Below, piece by piece: positions 1 through 10,989 of a stretch of 64,000 nucleotides of DNA. The position numbers and the translations under genes are program-made. Source of the DNA: Pollenia angustigena (taxonomy: Eukaryota > Arthropoda > Insecta > Diptera > Polleniidae); NCBI GenBank assembly GCA_930367215.1, contig OV884056.1, positions 124,990,053-125,054,052 on the forward strand. Reading direction: 5' to 3'. How positions within the stretch are numbered: the first letter of the stretch is position 1; the number at the start of each line of letters is the position of its first letter. The notes under the pieces are model-generated. The model searched no databases, was not told the DNA's origin, and saw nothing but the letters and a program-made list of their open reading frames with translations.

Positions 1-748
1 AATTATGTTTGATACCACAATAAAATTTGGAATCTCTAATTTTAGAATCAAAAAAAAAAGTGTGCGCAAGTTTGCGCCATTATTTTTGACGATTTTTTTA
101 AATTTTCACATTTCTTCTATTTTTGCTCATCGGGCACTTTTTCTTATACCTTTATATCGTCATAAACTTTTATATATTTTGAGTTATTGATTTCAACTGT
201 TATTCACATCACTTTTAACACTTCACAATATTAATACCTACCTATATGTAATTATAAATTGCAAAAATTCTTAATTATCCATAATAGTTTTAAGGGAATG
301 TCCCACACATCCCCATAAAATATATTTTTATTTAGCTGCTCTACAAAACATTATTTGTTAAAAAAATAAATATATGTACGTACCTAATAGAATAATTATT
401 AACCTTTATGTCAACAGCTACATACCTGGGTATGTATATGAAAAAAATTAAAATAAAATAATATTGCATGTTTATTTCAAAGATGTAAGAGTTTTACAAA
501 AAAGCTTTATCATCAGAAACCATCACACTTCTTCTTCCTGACACCGATGATGCAGCTAATGAGGATACACATACGACATAATAATTAGTAAGGAATTTTT
601 ATTAGTTTAACTTGTCCGTTTATAAAGTATTAAATAATATAAAATAAATATAATAAAGCCTTTTTTCATAAAAAAATACTGTTTTATAAGAGCCTTACAA
701 TTTTCAAATTTTTTTTTTTTTAATTAGACTGTAAATCATATGTATGTA
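1..748. other. AT-rich sequence, no gene seen
   Basis: The stretch consists of low-complexity A/T runs with short open frames only. I see no recognisable protein, RNA gene or repeat boundary. It forms the left flank of the foldback element that starts at 755. Confidence 0.6.
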
Positions 749-1890
749 TGTACATTAGAGTGGGTCAATTTGTTCGGGCCCAAAAAAAGGGACAAAGCGT
801 ATAGCAAAATCGTAATCTACGGAAAATTCTAAGAACTTTTCCTAAAGAAACCATGGTTCGAAAATCAAAATCGAGCTTCCGGATTTTGACTTGAAAGTTT
901 GGTGCTCAGGAAATCTGAAAAAAATAATACTTTTTTGGAAATATTTATTGCAATTGATGAATAGTTGGCCTGTATCGCTGAAAGAGGGCTTGTTTAAGAG
1001 GAAATTTTCTCAGCTTTCTATATCTGTGCTCATTTTCAGAAAATTCTGTGCATAAATAATTGGTTAGGAGATTTTTGTCAAAATGTTCATAGTCAAGCTG
1101 GTAAAATAAAAAAAAATTTATTTTATTTTTTTTTTTAACCCAATTTTCTATTTTAAATTCACTACCTTTTAAAAAAGAAACTAAATGAAAAAAATAAAAT
1201 AAAATTACTCAATAAAAATTTTTCTCATTTTGCGAAGCACTAATGGTAGGTACATTTAAAAAAATAAGCGCAATGTTATGCGCAACGCAATAAGGCATAC
1301 AGAAATGCAGTAAACTATATAAGTGAAAGAACTCTCAACAACTTAAAAAAAATAACATTTCAAGTGCTACGGCATTCCCTTACTACGAAGCAGGTTTTTA
1401 AGGGAGAATACTAAAAAATAACTGTATCAGTGTGTAAAGCTGATCGTTACATCTAACAATTTTTATTTGTTGTGTCATAAATGTATTGCTTCAAAGTGGG
1501 AACTCGCCATATAAAATTCATGTCTTCCTTACATACCTGCTTTGTTCGAGGCTCCATTTTTTTATGGGGTACGATTTCAATAAAATTGTATTTAAAAGAA
1601 AAAATACTGGCCAAACCAGAAATTAAACCATTACATCCTGGGTCACAAGGCGCAACATAACCTTTAAACCATCACAGCACTTATTAACTAATGCGCTAAA
1701 TACGAGTTTTTGTACATTTTTTAAATATTGCTGGCTATTCTTGAAAACGCGTAAAAAAGTGAAAATTTTTGTTTACCATACATTTCTAAAATCGAATAAA
1801 CGTGAGAATTTTTACCTTAAATTGTGTGAACGATAGAATTACAAAGTTTTCAGTTTCTCATTACCTACTTATTTTTTGTTTTTAAATTAT

Positions 1891-2151
1891 GGCCCTTATT
1901 ATGTAAAACGCAACGCCAAAGAATTACATTGAAAGCATAACAAATTCATAAATATTTTGTAATTTTGTTGTTGCTTTCTTCAAAAATTCGTGTACCGTTT
2001 TCAAATTTTCAACGCCTCATTATTGTGAAATTTTTAAACGCAAAAAGAATTTCTGTAGAAAGCACCAACAAAATTACAAAATATTTATGAATTTGTTTTT
2101 GCTTTCAATGTAATTGTTTGGCGTAACGTTGCGAATTATATAATTAGGGCC
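1891..2151. mobile_element. MITE nested in foldback element 1
   Basis: This is a 261-bp near-palindrome. The left end begins GGCCCTTATTATG and the right end is an imperfect inverse that finishes ATAATTAGGGCC. The arms continue inward with matching tracts that include ACATTGAAAGC. Flanking TAT triplets (1888-1890, 2152-2154) could be a 3-bp target duplication, which would suit a PIF/Harbinger-like MITE. It has no coding capacity. Confidence 0.65.
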
Positions 2152-2400
2152 TATGTTTCTTACTACACCATTTCCAATTGTATTTCAGAAGTTTCCAATT
2201 TAACTTAAAAAATTTCTTATTGTAACTTCTGAAAGTGTCCAATTCAGAAATTTCTGTTTTTATAGCTAATACAATTTTTTAAATTGGAAATGGACGATAG
2301 CAATTTGTCTGACCCGTCATTTACTACAAGCATCTGCCGTTTACTGATCTAGGGTAACCGGCATATATTCAGAGAACTGAGCGATTTGTATAATTGCTTA

Positions 2401-2812
2401 AGCTGTTATGATACTTGCTATTTTTTGTATTTTTTCTAAATTGGAGAACAGTGCAAATATATTTGCATAGGAAAACTGACTAAGTGTAAAGAGTATGATT
2501 ATATCATAAAAAATCCTGAAATGTCAAACAAATATACATGTGTTATCGATAAATAATCTAAGACTGTCAAAAAAAATATTAAATTTTTTAACTTGAAATT
2601 GACATTTCCAGATTAATTGTTAGCATTGTTGCCAATTTTTTTTTGCGATTTTTAGCTTTTATGGCGGTTTTTTGTGGGGAAAAAACGTGGGCAGTATTGT
2701 TTGTTTTGTTTACATTTTATCAAATTGTATTTCTTGTTCTTTCTCGCATTTGTTGTTTCATTCAGTCAATCCTAAAAAAATCCAATACAAAAAATAGCAA
2801 GTATCATAACAC
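2401..2812. repeat. Inverted-repeat pair, possible MITE
   Basis: A tract reading TGTTATGATACTTGC near 2403 returns inverted near 2795-2810 (GCAAGTATCATAACA). The homology extends ~30 bp into A/T runs on both sides. The spacer is non-coding and I found no convincing target duplication. It may be a decayed MITE inside the foldback element. Confidence 0.45.
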
Positions 2813-2889
2813 CTTTACCAATGTTTCCCACGTGCCATAGAATGTAATCGAGATGATATTTTTCAGTTACTTTAAAAAGGCGCAACAGA

Positions 2890-2890
<1 letters not shown>

Positions 2891-2930
<40 letters not shown>
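2891..2930. repeat. (TAGA)10 microsatellite
   Basis: An uninterrupted run of about ten TAGA tetranucleotides lies inside foldback element 1. GATA/TAGA microsatellites are common in fly genomes. Confidence 0.95.
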
Positions 2931-3863
2931 AAAAAAGATATTGTATGTAAATTACAGATATATGCCGAAACTAAATTCATTTACCCCCGGCTTGGCCAGT
3001 ATTTTTTTATAAATTTTTTATTTTAATCGGTTCGTTTTTTTAAGTTGTGAATTTTCCAAAAAATTGCGTTTTAATAAAAAATAGAATAATAATAAAAATA
3101 TTTATTTTTTTATTTTCAGTTTTTGCTTAAATTTTATTTAAAGAAATTTTCGTTTAATTAAGTTTTGATTAATCAATTCTATGGCATTTTGACAAAACAT
3201 CTTAAGTCAAAATTAAAAAGTTGATGAAATAAAAATGGTGTTAATCGTACGAATTTTCATTAAAAAACATTTTTGCTTACGTTTTTAAAATTTTGTATCA
3301 TGAAGAAAATTGTTCTTTAATTACGGTTTATTTTATTTTTTAACAAAGATGCTTTTTTCACCGAGTTTTTTTTAAATCTTTTTTGCTCTCTTATCTCCAC
3401 TTAAGATGTTTTGTCGAAATGCCGCAGAATTATTTTATTTAAATCAACTTTGAATTAAAACTTAGTTAAATTTTTTTATTTAACTTTTATGTATCAAAAT
3501 TGTAACAGTTTTAGGTTTCTTATTAGCTTGACTATGATTATTTTGACAAAAACCTCTTAACCAATTATTGATGTACAGATTTTTCTAAAAATTAGCACAG
3601 ATATAGAAAGCTGAGAGAATTTTCATTTAAACAAGCCCTCTTTCAGCGATACAGGCCAACTATTCACCAATTGCAATAAATATTTCCAAAAAAGTATTAT
3701 TTTTTTCAGATTTCCTGAGCACCAAATTTTCAAGTCAAAAACCGGAAGCTCGATTTTGATTTTAGAACCATGGTTTCTTTAGGAGAAGTTCTTAGAATTT
3801 TGCGTAGATTCCGATTTTGCTATACGCTTGGTGGGCAAAAAAATTTACCCACTCTAATGTACA

Positions 3864-4470
3864 TACAGTCTGTCAAGAATGAGTTTAAACCTTTAAAATC
3901 AACATTTGTTAATTGAGTTGTGCGATTTATACCAACTTTTATTCCTTTGGAATGTGGATTTAGAAAAATCTTAAAAATTTAAACTTTTTGGTTCTTAAAT
4001 TTTTTTATTGCATTTTGAAAACAAAAAATTTTACGCATTTTGCATGTAATTTTTTTTTCGCCATTAAATTTTTAATAACTCCAAAATAGTAATAGATATA
4101 AAATAAATGTGTATGGTTATTTTAAGTAGTTAGTTTTCCGGTGCATCTTCTGATCCTCCTGCTATTAAAATCGGAGAACACGTTTTCAAGTTATGGCAAA
4201 ATATATAAGGCAACCCAACGATTTAGGGGGTGAAGTATGACACGCCTTTAAAAGAAAATCCTTACGTACTAGAGAAAAACGGAAAACAGATTTGAATTAA
4301 GGGCATCAAAATCCATATAGTCCACATGCTTTTATTTCTTTTTTTGTTGCGCAGTGCACTTTTGTTGCGCAGTGTAATTTTTTCATAATCTGCGACTTGA
4401 CTTTTTATATCAAACTACACCTAAAACTATCAAAAAACTAAAACTTTTAATTCAAAAAACACGTTTAATA
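3864..4470. other. AT-rich spacer, nothing recognised
   Basis: There are only short degenerate frames and homopolymer runs. It separates the foldback element from the Penelope-like fragment. I see no gene or repeat boundary. Confidence 0.5.
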
Positions 4471-4480
4471 ATTTTGGCCA

Positions 4481-4638
4481 GCTTTTCAGGCCAAATACTC
4501 CTCTGTGCGACGCTACATGTTAGAAATGTTGCAAATTATAAACATACCAATGGAACAAAGAATTAATTTTAAGACAGATACGGACAATGTAGCTCAAAAT
4601 TACAGACATTTAATTTATAAGAATAAGATAGGAAATTA
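4481..4638 (+). pseudogene. Penelope-like element, C-terminal coding fragment
   Basis: An open frame of about 52 codons ending in TAA encodes a peptide with the segments RRYMLEMLQIIN, INFKTDTDN and YRHLIY. This layout matches the extreme C-terminus of Penelope-like retroelements, where the GIY-YIG domain is followed by a short tail naming a Glu-Met-Ile/Leu helix, Asn, an Asp-Thr-Asp-like pair and a final Tyr. The upstream RT and endonuclease are absent, so the copy is heavily 5'-truncated. The match rests on a short motif pattern and could be coincidence, but the hammerhead-like motif ~140 bp downstream supports it, because Penelope elements carry such ribozymes in their terminal repeats. Confidence 0.5.
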
Positions 4639-4773
4639 AAAAAGTTTATAAAAATGTAATAGAATAATTTTTGTTTCCTGTGTATAATTTTTTATTAATT
4701 TTCATAATTGACAATTTTGTTGTTTCATTTAATTTTGTTTGTTAAAAATTGTTTGAAATATAAAAAACCAAAA

Positions 4774-4815
4774 ATCCCTGAAGAAGCTATCCATTGAGAT
4801 AGCGAAATATTGGAT
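4774..4815 (+). ncRNA. Hammerhead-ribozyme-like motif (degenerate)
   Basis: The parts appear in hammerhead order. Stem I is ATCC (4774-4777) with GGAT (4812-4815). The core CTGAAGA (4778-4784) fits CUGANGA. Stem II is a perfect 6-bp GCTATC/GATAGC around a 6-nt loop. GAAA follows at 4804-4807, then a minimal stem III and TT before GGAT. One extra A lies between the core and stem II, so activity is doubtful. Penelope-like elements are known to carry hammerheads of this minimal type. An AATAAA-like stretch follows at about 4825. Confidence 0.45.
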
Positions 4816-4969
4816 AAATTTTAAATAAATATTTTTTATATAAAACGGACCTTGAGCTTGAAAAATTATTGAAAGGAAATAATATTAAGAAGGTCGAAGA
4901 AATTAAGCTAAATAATTTATAACATGTTATATTAGAGTAGCATTTTTTCTAGACTTCCCTATGAGAATG

Positions 4970-5263
4970 TCATTTAAAGCACAAAAAGTTGTGTTTTAAA
5001 TGTTTGAGAAATTTTAAAAATATCATTACTTAAAAATATATGATTTTTGCGACAAGAAAGGTCAAAGGTGTCATAGTGTCCAATGCCTATCACAATAAGG
5101 AAGCACTTATTTTGATCCTAAAAGATTTGAAATTCAAGTACTTTTTCCCCATTACAAATTTCTTGGTAACTTTAAAAATTATGATGTTTTCAACAAAAAA
5201 AAAACAACTGTGCACAGTACCTCCACAAAGCTATGCCCAATAATGATACTCATTTTTATTAAA
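4970..5263. repeat. Diverged left part of a tandem-repeat block
   Basis: Phrases such as ATGATTTTTGCGACAAG (about 5040) and ACTGTGCACAGT (about 5209) recur, better preserved, at 6573-7190. The two parts appear to be one block split by the element at 5264-6572. The open frames here are by-products of the repeat. Confidence 0.5.
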
Positions 5264-6572
5264 ATACTAGCTTAACCCAGTGCGCTTCGCTACACTGCTT
5301 TAACCATTTCTTCAGTTGAGAGATACTTAATATATGCATCCTATGGGAGGTATTTCCCCCTGTGCCTACCGGCATTATTTTTATTTTCAAAAGTGTAGCA
5401 TACCATAAGAGTGACTTTTACAAAGTTTGAACATTCTCACTTAACAGTTCTTAAGATATGCGATATTAAACATTGGTGTCCCATGGGGGGTAACACTTCC
5501 CCCGCTGCTATTTAATTTCAGTTTTGGGGCTCTGAAGATCCTACTATCAAAAGTTCAACAAAATCCGTGCAGTGGCTCTTAATTATATTTTTATCTATGA
5601 GGTGTACTGCTCCTTCTCTGTCAACCCCGCCCATTTTTATATTGAAATTTAAAGTTAACCATAATAGTAGCTTTAACCACGTTTGAAGACTCTCCCTTTA
5701 ATAGTTCTTCAGTTGAGTGATATTTAATATATGCATCCTATGGGAGGTATTTCCCCCCTGCGCCTACCCGCTTTATTTTTATTTTCAATAGTGTAGTATA
5801 CCATAAGAGTGACTTCTACAAAGTTTGAACATTCTCACTATAACAGTTCTTAAGATATGCGATATTAAACATTGGTGTCCTTTTGGGGGTAACACTTCCC
5901 CCGCTGCTATTTTATTTCAGTTTTGGGGCTCTGAAGATCCTACTATCAAAAGTTCAACAAAATGCATGCAGCGGCTCTTAATTATATTTCTATCTATGAG
6001 GGGTACTGCTCCTCCCCTGTCAACCCCGCCCATTTTAATATTGAAATTTTCATTTTACCATAATAGTAGCTTTAACCACGTTTGAAGGCTGTCCCTTAAA
6101 TAGTTCTTCAGTTGAGCGATATTTAGTATATGCATCCTATGGGAGGTATTTCCCCCCTGCGCCTACCGCTTTATTTTTATTCTCAATAGAGTAGTATACC
6201 ATAAGAGTGACTTCTACAAAGTTTGAACATTCTCACTGTAACAGTTCTTAAGATATGCTATATTAAACATTGGCGTCCTATGGGGGGAACCACTTCCCCC
6301 GCTACTATTTTATTTAAATTTTGGGGCTTAGAAGATCCTACTACCAAAAGTTCAACAAAATGCGTGCAGCGGGTCTTAAGATATGCGATATTAAATATTG
6401 GCATCCTATGGGGGGTACCAATTCCCCTGCCCCGATTTTGGATTTCAAAATCAACTAACCATCATCACTCCTCCCTGTACCTTCCCTAAAAATTTTATGG
6501 CAATCGGTCGAGCCGTTCTCGAGTTATGGAGTGACAATCAAAATGTACACTTCTTTTTATATATATAGATTT
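5264..6572 (+). mobile_element. Dispersed repeat with ~400-bp internal tandem units
   Basis: The element runs from ACTAGCTTAACCCAGTGCG near 5267 to TATATATATAGAT near 6570. About three internal units begin CTTCAGTTGAG at roughly 5309, 5707 and 6107 (spacing near 400 bp). Each holds the phrases ATGCATCCTATGGGAGG and CTTAAGATATGCGATATT. The end phrase about a 'GTCGAGCCGTTCTCGAG' site followed by TATATATATAGAT is typical of a dispersed insect repeat class, but I cannot name the family. The short open frames (about 86-88 codons) arise from the repeat and show no domain. Confidence 0.6.
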
Positions 6573-7190
6573 TTCTTACCTCAAAAGTTATGATGTTTGC
6601 AATAAAAGCAGTCGAAAGCAGACACTGTGCACAGTGCCGCGCCTAACCTATGACCTTGCAAATCATGTATATTAAAGCTAAAGGAGTTTCCTTTTAAATG
6701 CTTTTTAAAATTTTGAAATATCTATCAGTTAAAAGTTATGATTTTTGCAACGAAAAAAGTCAAAAGGCCCCACTGTGCGGCTGTTTCCTCGATTTTTCGT
6801 TGCTAAAACGTAAACGCTATCTCAAAAGTTATGATCAGTTAAAAGTTATGATTTTTGCAACGAAATAAGTCAAAAGGCCCCACTGTGCGGCTGTTTCCTT
6901 GATTTTTCGTTGCTAAAACGTAAACGCTACCTCAAAAGTTATGATGTTTGTAATAAAAGCAGTCGAAAGCAGACACTGTGCACAGTGCCGCGCCTAACCT
7001 ATGACCTTGCAAATCATGTATATTAAAGCAAAAGGAGTTTCCTTTTAAATGCTTTTTAAAATTTTTAAATATCTATCAGTTAAAAGTTATGATTTTTGCA
7101 ACGAAAAAAGTCAAAAGGCCCCACTGTGCGGCTGTTTCCTCGATTTTTCGTTGCTAAAACGTAAACGCTACTTGCAAGTAATAACTTGCA
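6573..7190. repeat. Tandem-repeat block (~350 bp period with ~118 bp sub-duplication)
   Basis: The phrase CTCAAAAGTTATGATGTTTG occurs near 6580 and again near 6932. The phrase AGTTAAAAGTTATGATTTTT occurs near 6726, 6838 and 7078. A run around CACTGTGCACAGTGCCGCG is shared by both long units. Units are nearly identical, so expansion is recent. No function is apparent. Confidence 0.75.
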
Positions 7191-7704
7191 TGTGGAAACG
7201 TGGGGTTCAGGGTTGCCTAACTTGGTCTTTTCGGACCAGTTATTTTAACAAATTTAGAACACTGGCACAGAATACTACAGAACTGTCACGAGACGGAAGA
7301 ATTAACTTTTTTTTTGTCTCTTTCAAAGAAAGCTTCCCTTTTGCATTTCTCTTTTCATCATCTTCTATGCCGCCATACAATGAACACAAATTTATTTAGT
7401 TAAAATTTATTTGCAAAACTGTTTTAAAAATTAACTCTTAATTTCACCACAACACGAGTAAATAATATTTAAGTTAGTAAATAACATAAAACAAAACAAT
7501 ATCACTAAATACATTTTTTTGCACAATAAACAACGTTTGCTGAACTAATGCATTTGTTTAACGTGGTTTGTGTTTTGTTTTGATCACGCCATTTGTGTTG
7601 ATTGTTGCAGCCTGCTTTTACACCTTGCCACTTCACTACCAAAAAAGCTTTCTGTCTCTTTCTTCGAAAGCTGCCCTCGCAACTGATTTGGGCCTTTTTC
7701 ACAC
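7191..7704. other. Unassigned, possible TE edge
   Basis: A tract near 7255-7277 (ACACTGGCACAGAATAC) is roughly the inverse of 7713-7742 (GTATTCTGTGACACTGG). This may mark a decayed inverted terminus of the hAT-like copy that starts at 7705. Otherwise the sequence is unremarkable and open frames on both strands lack domains. Confidence 0.4.
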
Positions 7705-9384
7705 GTCACTTTTTACAGTTCTGTGTATTCTGTGACACTGGTCGCAATGCATACAAGTGCGAATCTAATACCTTTTTAAAAAACACAAAATTTCTTTTTC
7801 ATTGTTGATTAAACCATGGATGTGGCAATAAAATTATATGTTTTACGTAAGTTACTTTGACGATGTTAGTCTTATAATGATAGTTTTGTCTTTTTATGTG
7901 AGCTTACCTAGTCAGTTGCCATTTCAATTTTTTTTTTTTTTTTTAAAGACTTTTTATCAAGAAAACAATATTCCTTTAAAAAACTTAATAGGATTGGCAA
8001 TAGACGACGCTAACGTCATGACTAGTAATGTTGGTATGTAAGCTTAAATCTTGCTTGACAATGCCAAAAATATTGAGATTCTTTGTGAAAAATTAAACAT
8101 TTTTACCGCATAGTCCTAAAAGAATAACATAAATAAAAGAATTTCAGGGATACTGTTCTGTACCACCCCATAATATATTAAGTTTTTCTTATAGAAGATA
8201 TACTTTGGAGGAAGATATTGAAAGAATTATAGAAGATTGGTATGATTTGATACTGTATTTTGAATCATGTTTTTATAAAGCCGAAAAACTTGCAGAAAGT
8301 ATGTATTATTCACGAAAAGAATTATTTACTTAATCATCAGAAAATATGGCTGAACTAAGAAAATTTTGCATGATCTCGTCGAAGCGAAAAATTTCTTATT
8401 CTAAATATATGTGTTGATTGGTTAAAGCAAAATGTTTCTTTTAGCCGAACGACTGTTAATCAAGGCCCTGCTGTTAATAAAAAAAGACATGCAAGCAAAA
8501 ATCATTGTATGAAAGCATAGAATTTTGTGAAGTTACTTTAAAAGAGAATGGAGAAAAAACGACGTCGTAAAAGCCTTCATGTGAATTGGGTGTTTATTTA
8601 AGAAAATTTTACTAACTACGAACTAAATAAGTTAAAATCAAGAAACTATTTTGGATTTTCTTGTTTTAAAAAACGAAATTGATTACTTTAGAAAGTAAGT
8701 TGAATATGTTCGATGAATAATTCTAGTTTATAAGCGTTATTAAATTAATTTTTATATAACTTTTGGTTTGTTACTTTTTTGTTTTTATTATTAATTGCAT
8801 ATCAAAAAAAAAAAAAAAAAAAAAATGATAGCTTTATCCAATAAATTATATATAAAATATGTACATATTGTCATATAAAATACAAAAGGGCCAATCATCA
8901 TTTTAAAAAAAATTTCAGGAGAGATAAAAAAGAAATAAAAAGGCAACTATTGTGATTATAACAACGATTTTTTCTGGTTAATATGTTAACAAATTATGGA
9001 TTAATGATACTATCCTAAAAAAACTATTTTTGTAATCACAATAGTTTGCTTTTATCAAGTTTTTTATCGCTGCTGAAAACTTTTTAAACATGATGATTTT
9101 CTTGTCGACATCGTAAGCCTGGCAGAATATTTTAAGAATTAAGTTGGTTACAAAGGTTTATGGTAGGCTTTTCAGACAATTTTGGTCAGAAAATTTTTTA
9201 AACGGCAATCCTGGTGGGTTTAAACAAGGTAAACTCATTTGGGATTGTAGACATGCTGCTCTATAAAAATACCTGATTTGTCAAAATTGTCACCATATAA
9301 AACAAAAACACTTTTAACGAAAACATGTACAAATTGTTACTCTGTCCGCTAACGAGTCTACCTTGTGTAAATATACATTGATAT
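7705..9384 (+). repeat. Segmental duplicate, copy L (1.68 kb), carries hAT-like relic
   Basis: It matches 14564-16240 almost base for base. Differences are a poly-T length change, a 4-bp GAAT indel near 8716 and scattered substitutions. The duplicated block starts at GTCACTTTTTACAG and ends at CATTGATAT in both places. It encloses the decayed hAT-type exons listed separately. I see no target duplication around it. Confidence 0.9.
7948..8333 (+). pseudogene. hAT-like (DUF4371-type) transposase relic, copy L
   Basis: Two short coding pieces look like exons. The first (about 7950-8041) contains NNIPLKNLIGLAIDDANVM, which matches the Ile-Pro-x-x-Asn-x-Ile-Gly-x-x-x-Asp-x-x-x-x-Met pattern around a catalytic Asp in hAT-derived DUF4371 proteins. 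It follows a long T tract ending AAAG (acceptor-like) and ends near GGTATGTAAG (donor-like). The second (8196-8333, after TTTTTCTTATAG) encodes EEDIERIIEDWYDLILYF, resembling the region after the conserved Arg-Trp of these proteins. The remaining domains are missing or broken, so this is not a working transposase. The paralogue lies at 14787-15189. Confidence 0.6.
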
Positions 9385-9521
9385 AAAGGAAACTGTTTGT
9401 TATAATCTTGCATTTTTTTTTTTAAATAAGACGTGTGTATTTATGTACGCAAGTTTTTTTAGATGATAGCTTTAATAATATTTTTTAATATTGTTTTATT
9501 TTTGCAGATTATGCATCTGCA
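9385..9521. other. Spacer between duplicate L and foldback element 2
   Basis: AT-rich sequence with no recognised feature. Its last hexamer TCTGCA may be the left target copy of the next element. Confidence 0.4.
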
Positions 9522-10336
9522 TTAGAGCGACTCACCAAAAAAAGTGCTCGATGTACCCTCTTAAAAATTAACTTTGGTCTTTTTTAAGATGACATTTTAA
9601 ATATTTCGGCTCCAGCTTTGTCCTCTCGTGAGCTGGACACGTTTGAAAAAGGGTATATTTTTGAATGTTTTCTTAATTTGAGAATCTGTTTCCTTCCCAA
9701 CATATACAAATTGGTTATCATAAGAAAGGAAACTAAATCCGCTATCATGTTAGAGTTACTAAAAATTTGCATTTTTATATATTCCAGAGCAACGTGTAAA
9801 ATGCATCTAATTTGCAAAAATCCGTATTATTTACATACAAAGATGATGTACTTGGCAAAAGAAAAAATTTGATACCCATATTGCCCTATTTAATTTTTTT
9901 TGCATTTTTGTCAAAGCGCGAACTAGCACGAATTTCAAAAAAAGCTGAGACACATATTTAATTAAATCGAATAAAGATTAAAATATGTTAATTTGGCATT
10001 TTTATTACAAACAACCCAAATTCAAAACCCGTTTTTTTTTACAGAATCCTTAAAAAAAGGACATGGACGATCGTCCTTGGACAAATTGTATATACAGTTG
10101 GACGCGCATTAAAAACCCTTTCTTATGATACCCAATTTGTATATGCTGGTAAGGAAACAGATTTTCAAATTAACAAAACATGCAAAAATATACCCTTTTT
10201 CAAACTGGTCCAGCTCACGAGAGGTCAAAGCTGGAGCCGAAATATTTAAAATGTCATCTTAAAAAAATCCAAGGTTCATTTTCAGGAGGGTACATCGAGC
10301 ACGAATTTTGCTTCCATACAGCTTGAGTCGCTTTAA
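9522..10336. mobile_element. Foldback element 2 (815 bp), same family as 51322-51791
   Basis: The ends read TTAGAGCGACTC on the left and, inverted on the right, TTAAAGCGACTC. Both arms carry ATTTCGGCTCCAGCTTTG and the CTCTCGTGAGCTGGAC motif. They run inward for ~200 bp or more and are separated by ~300 bp of unrelated DNA. Flanking hexamers TCTGCA (9516-9521) and TGTGTA (10337-10342) agree at four of six positions and may be a decayed duplication. The overlapping open frames on both strands are products of the inverted repeat. Confidence 0.75.
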
Positions 10337-10345
10337 TGTGTATAT

Positions 10346-10561
10346 ATACATACACATTAAAAGTATTTATAACTGTTATGTTATTTCTTATTCATAACTG
10401 TTAAAAATAGTTAGTAATATATTTTTCGAATAGTAATAGTTATGTTTGATAAATACTTTTATTTGATACCCATAAGAATTGGAAATAATAATTATTCTTA
10501 ATAAATTAAATATAAATTTATTCGTAATTATTAAGTCCTTGGTAAAAATCTATTAAATTAC
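10346..10561. other. AT-rich spacer
   Basis: Contains TATATATACATACACATT and AT-rich runs. No feature is supported. Confidence 0.4.
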
Positions 10562-10956
10562 CCTCTTGGTCTGGCCAGACCAAATAGTTTTTTTTTGCTT
10601 GCAATATCTTTCAAGCAGTACAAAATATTAAAACAACAGAAACGTTAACTCTATAAATGATATGTTCTGAATCGAATGAATCAAGGTTGAAACAAATCAG
10701 AAAACTACAGCCCATTATGCGCTTAGTTTTATTTAACTACAAAAACGCAAACGTTTCAGCTGTGGTAGATGCGAAGAAGCAATGTGCGAAATTAAAGACT
10801 ACATTTTGTGGCATAAAATAATGAGATAATAGAATTATATAATAAATTCGTATAATCTAAAGTTAAAAGAAAATGTTCAGTAAAAAATATATGTATTTAC
10901 TTTTTATTTAATTCGGTTTTTAGCTGTTCTAATTGTGGTCTGGCCAGACCAAGAGG
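10562..10956. mobile_element. MITE with self-complementary 21-bp termini
   Basis: The ends are perfect 21-bp inverted repeats. The left begins CCTCTTGGTCTGGCCAGACC and the right is its exact reverse. Each end contains the 14-bp perfect palindrome GGTCTGGCCAGACC, so each terminus can fold on itself as well as pair with the other. The 353-bp interior has no coding potential. I see no clear target duplication. Confidence 0.75.
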
Positions 10957-10989
10957 AGAATTTAGTGGAAAAAAGTTACCAATCCTTGG

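Larger units (their letters stand above)
755..3857. mobile_element. Large foldback element 1, ~350 bp inverted ends, 6-bp TSD
   Basis: The left arm (755-1108) reads as the reverse complement of the right arm (about 3521-3857). Both ends begin TTAGAGTGGGT read inward. The element is flanked by identical TGTACA hexamers (749-754 and 3858-3863), which fits a 6-bp target duplication. The ~2.4 kb between the arms has no transposase-like frame and contains nested inverted repeats (1891-2151, 2401-2812) and a TAGA microsatellite. The termini resemble those of the foldback elements at 9522, 51322 and 58003. It looks like a non-autonomous DNA transposon. The superfamily is unknown to me; some DNA transposons such as IS3EU have been described with 6-bp TSDs, but I cannot confirm a link. 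Confidence 0.8.

Noticed and set aside
2166..2293. CCATTTCCAATT ... AATTGGAAATGG inverted pair
   Set aside because: The pairing does not extend and the arms are AT-rich; it could be chance or an old MITE edge.
5825..6489. Two related 86-88 codon frames (MNILT...)
   Set aside because: They are internal repeats of the dispersed element at 5264-6572, each with stops soon after; not a protein family I recognise.
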